A stretch of DNA of 64,000 nucleotides from an uncultured SAR86 cluster bacterium. Its GTDB lineage: Bacteria; Pseudomonadota; Gammaproteobacteria; Magnimaribacterales; AG-339-G14. The translations under genes were made by a program, and so were the position numbers. Below are positions 61,467 through 64,000 of the stretch, in pieces (position 1 is the first letter of the stretch; the number at the start of each line of letters is the position of its first letter). The notes below the pieces were generated by a model, which saw only the letters and a list, made by a program, of their open reading frames with translations, was not told where the DNA came from and made no database searches. Where the stretch lies: assembly GCA_902540995.1 (NCBI GenBank), contig CACBOY010000005.1, positions 21,831 to 85,830 of the forward strand. Direction: 5' to 3'.

Positions 61467-62145
61467 GCAAATTATTGTAGCGTTGGATTTCGATTCATTA
61501 GAAGAAGTGAACTCCATTGTAAAGCTTTTAGATCCAGAAATTTATAGACTAAAAATTGGAAAGCAGCTCTATGCTGGTGAAGGTCCTAAAATTTTAGAAA
61601 ATTTGAATAAAAAAGGTTTTGATATCTTTTTAGACTTAAAGCTTCATGATATTCCTAATACGGTTTATAAAGCTCTGAAAAACTTACTTAATCATAAAGT
61701 TTGGATGACAAATATACATCTTTTAGGTGGAGAAGAGATGATTCAAGCTGCATCAGAAGCAAGAGAATACACAAAAAGTGGTGCTCTTTTAATCGGCGTG
61801 TCGGTTCTTACAAGTCTTAGTGAAAAAAATATTAAAGATTTGGGTTTTAAAGTAGAAATCTCTAAATTAGTAAAAATTCTTTCATTCAGTGCAAAAAAAA
61901 ATAACTTAGATGGAGTTGTGTGTTCAGTAAAAGAAGTTCCTGAAATTAAAAAAGTTTTAGGTAAAGATTTTATTACAGTAACTCCAGGTATTAGAATTCA
62001 GCAGAAAAATGATGATCAATCAAGAGTAGCGACTTTAGAAGAAGCTACAAAAAATGGAAATGATTATATTGTTTTAGGAAGAGAGTTAACGGCCTCAAAA
62101 AATATTTCTAAAATGATAAAAAAAGTTGAATCATATATAATTTAA
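61447..62145 (+). CDS. pyrF: Orotidine-5'-phosphate decarboxylase
   Basis: IIVALDFDSLEEV, FLDLKLHDIPNTVYKAL, VTPGIRIQQKNDDQSRVATLEEA; Met at 61447 preferred over ORF start 61435. Confidence 0.95.
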   Translation: MKILKPKQIIVALDFDSLEEVNSIVKLLDPEIYRLKIGKQLYAGEGPKILENLNKKGFDIFLDLKLHDIPNTVYKALKNLLNHKVWMTNIHLLGGEEMIQAASEAREYTKSGALLIGVSVLTSLSEKNIKDLGFKVEISKLVKILSFSAKKNNLDGVVCSVKEVPEIKKVLGKDFITVTPGIRIQQKNDDQSRVATLEEATKNGNDYIVLGRELTASKNISKMIKKVESYII

Positions 62146-62147
62146 AC

Positions 62148-62477
62148 ATGAATAATAATTGGCATATTGTCAAAGAAGACGAAAGATATGTTGTTCTAGA
62201 TAACAATTCTTTATCTAAACTCGTCCCTAGCATAACTAAGTTAAATCCAAATAAAAGCACCTCAGGCCATAAACACGAAGGCCAAGAGGAAGTTTATGTT
62301 TTCTATAAAGGAACGGGAATAATGCAAATTGATGATTCAAAATTTGAGGTTAAGCAGGGAGATGTTATACCCGTTCCAGACGGAGCCTTTCATAGAGTTT
62401 TTAATGAGTCCAGTGAGATTTTAGAATTTGCTGCTATATTTAATGGTGAAAGGCATACTGAAGATAAGCCAAATTAG
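62148..62477 (+). CDS. Cupin-domain protein
   Basis: SGHKHEGQEEVYVFYKGTGIMQIDDSKFEVKQGDVIPVPDGAFHRVFN. Confidence 0.85.
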   Translation: MNNNWHIVKEDERYVVLDNNSLSKLVPSITKLNPNKSTSGHKHEGQEEVYVFYKGTGIMQIDDSKFEVKQGDVIPVPDGAFHRVFNESSEILEFAAIFNGERHTEDKPN

Positions 62478-64000
62478 CGTAAAATTTAATTTAAAGTATT
62501 CAGTAATAGCATTTTTCATAATCCTATTATTCTCTAATTTTTCGTATTTAAAGTCAGAATCTTATGCGGTTGCCACAAGGCATCATCTTGCTACTGATAT
62601 AGGAATGAAAGTTTTAGAAAATGGCGGAAATGCTATTGATGCCGCTGTGGCTGTTGCATTTGCACTAGCTGTCGTAAATCCTTCAGCTGGTAATCTTGGC
62701 GGTGGAGGTTTTATGTTAATCCATTTAGCAGAAACAAACCAAACATTAAGTATTGATTATAGGGAACGAGCCCCAATTAAGTCTTTTGAAAAAATGTTTC
62801 AAAATGATTCTGGAAAAGTTATCAAAGGAAAAAGTTTAAACTCTATTTTAGCTTCTGGAGTTCCTGGGACAGTAGCTGGTATGTTCTATGCTTCAGAAAA
62901 GTTTGGAAAAATTAACATTAAATCTTTAATTGAGCCATCAATTAAATTAGCAAGATATGGCTTTGTTTTATCTGATTTTCAATCAAAAAATTTAAATAAG
63001 TACAAACAAAAGTTCTCAAAAAATAAAGATGCAAAAAAGATCTTTACAAGACCTGATGGATTTAATGAAGGGGATATATTAGTACAGAAAAATCTTGCTG
63101 ATACTTTGGAAAGAATATCTTCGAACGGAAAAGATGAATTTTATTCAGGAAATACAGCAAAAAAAATTTCAAATTATTTTCAAAGAAATGGCGGTATTTT
63201 GAGTCTGAAGGACTTAAACGAATATGAATTAAGAGTTCTTAAGCCAGTTTGCGGAAGTTATAGAGACTATAAAATATGTTCTATGGCTCCTCCTAGCTCG
63301 GGAGGAATTGCGTTGATTCAGATGTTAAATATTCTTGAAAACATTAATCTAAGCAAACTTGATCATAATTCAGAGGAATATATAAAAATCTTAATTGCTG
63401 TTATGGATTTTGCTTATAAAGACAGAGCCAAGTATCTTGGAGATCCTGACTTTTATGAAGTCCCACAGGATTTACTAACCTCAAAAAAATACGCAGACAA
63501 TATTTACCAATTGATTCAAAGGGAGAAACTTCCTGAAAAAGAAGAAGTGAACGTAATAGAAGGAGAAGAAACAACGCATTTCTCTATTGTAGATAAATGG
63601 GGAAATGCAGTTAGTAATACTTATACCCTAAACACTGCATATGGCTCAGGCATAATACCGTCTGAAACAGGAATTCTAATGAATAATGAAATGGACGATT
63701 TTTCATCAAAACCTGGATATCCAAATGCATATGGCTTAGTAGGATCAGAAGCAAATAAAATTGAACCTAAAAAAACTCCTCTTTCTTCTATGTCACCTGT
63801 AATAGTTTTTCAAAACAAAAAACCCTTTTTAATAACTGGTTCTCCTGGAGGCTCAACAATAATCACAAGTGTATTACAGGAAATTTTAAACGTTCTCGAT
63901 TTTCAAATGTCATTGGAAGAATCTTCAAAAAAAAGCAGAATACATTTTCAACATTTACCTGATGTCTTATTTCATGAAAAGCTTGAAAAAAGTCTAATAA
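62443..64000 (+). CDS. ggt: Gamma-glutamyltransferase, 3' end outside window
   Basis: Own translation from ATG 62443: signal-like N-terminus, AVATRHHLATDIGMKVLENGGNAIDAAVAVAFALAVVNPSAGNLGGGGFM; EETTHFSIVDKWGNAVSNTYTLN nucleophile Thr region; SPGGSTI. Confidence 0.93.
   Translation, partial: MVKGILKISQISVKFNLKYSVIAFFIILLFSNFSYLKSESYAVATRHHLATDIGMKVLENGGNAIDAAVAVAFALAVVNPSAGNLGGGGFMLIHLAETNQTLSIDYRERAPIKSFEKMFQNDSGKVIKGKSLNSILASGVPGTVAGMFYASEKFGKINIKSLIEPSIKLARYGFVLSDFQSKNLNKYKQKFSKNKDAKKIFTRPDGFNEGDILVQKNLADTLERISSNGKDEFYSGNTAKKISNYFQRNGGILSLKDLNEYELRVLKPVCGSYRDYKICSMAPPSSGGIALIQMLNILENINLSKLDHNSEEYIKILIAVMDFAYKDRAKYLGDPDFYEVPQDLLTSKKYADNIYQLIQREKLPEKEEVNVIEGEETTHFSIVDKWGNAVSNTYTLNTAYGSGIIPSETGILMNNEMDDFSSKPGYPNAYGLVGSEANKIEPKKTPLSSMSPVIVFQNKKPFLITGSPGGSTIITSVLQEILNVLDFQMSLEESSKKSRIHFQHLPDVLFHEKLEKSLI

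Overview
AT-rich, gene-dense window of a streamlined gammaproteobacterial chromosome. Gene content and order look like a marine SAR86-type lineage (inference only; no marker gene was tested). It carries about 52 tightly packed protein genes, most of them housekeeping. Recognisable blocks are: mrcB end, slmA-argB-algC; ilvE; a glycosyltransferase / methyltransferase / squalene-cyclase-fold / methyltransferase locus; panBC; lpxL/waaA; P-II; acyl-CoA ligase; miaA-hflKC-hisZ-purA; nusB-ribH-ribBA-ribD-nrdR-glyA-nth; a large TonB-dependent receptor; thiolase; thiL-pgpA; dxs-ispA-xseB; an RND pump; a lambda-P-like plus DnaT-like pair; aroG; nadE; scpAB-rluB; gph-ubiG; pntAA-pntAB-pntB; gyrA-serC-pheA-hisC-tyrA-aroA-cmk-rpsA-ihfB-lapA-pyrF; cupin; ggt (truncated at the window end). 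I found no rRNA, tRNA, CRISPR array, transposase or prophage block. The most interesting items are a chromosomal replication-restart/helicase-loader-like pair (a protein with three tandem DnaT-type domains next to a phage lambda P-like protein) and the four-gene GT/MT/cyclase-fold locus. Others are a RibBA with a degenerate GTP cyclohydrolase II domain in an operon lacking ribE, a miaA-hflK junction lacking hfq and hflX, a TonB receptor with seven consecutive cysteine pairs, and Gln at GyrA position 87.
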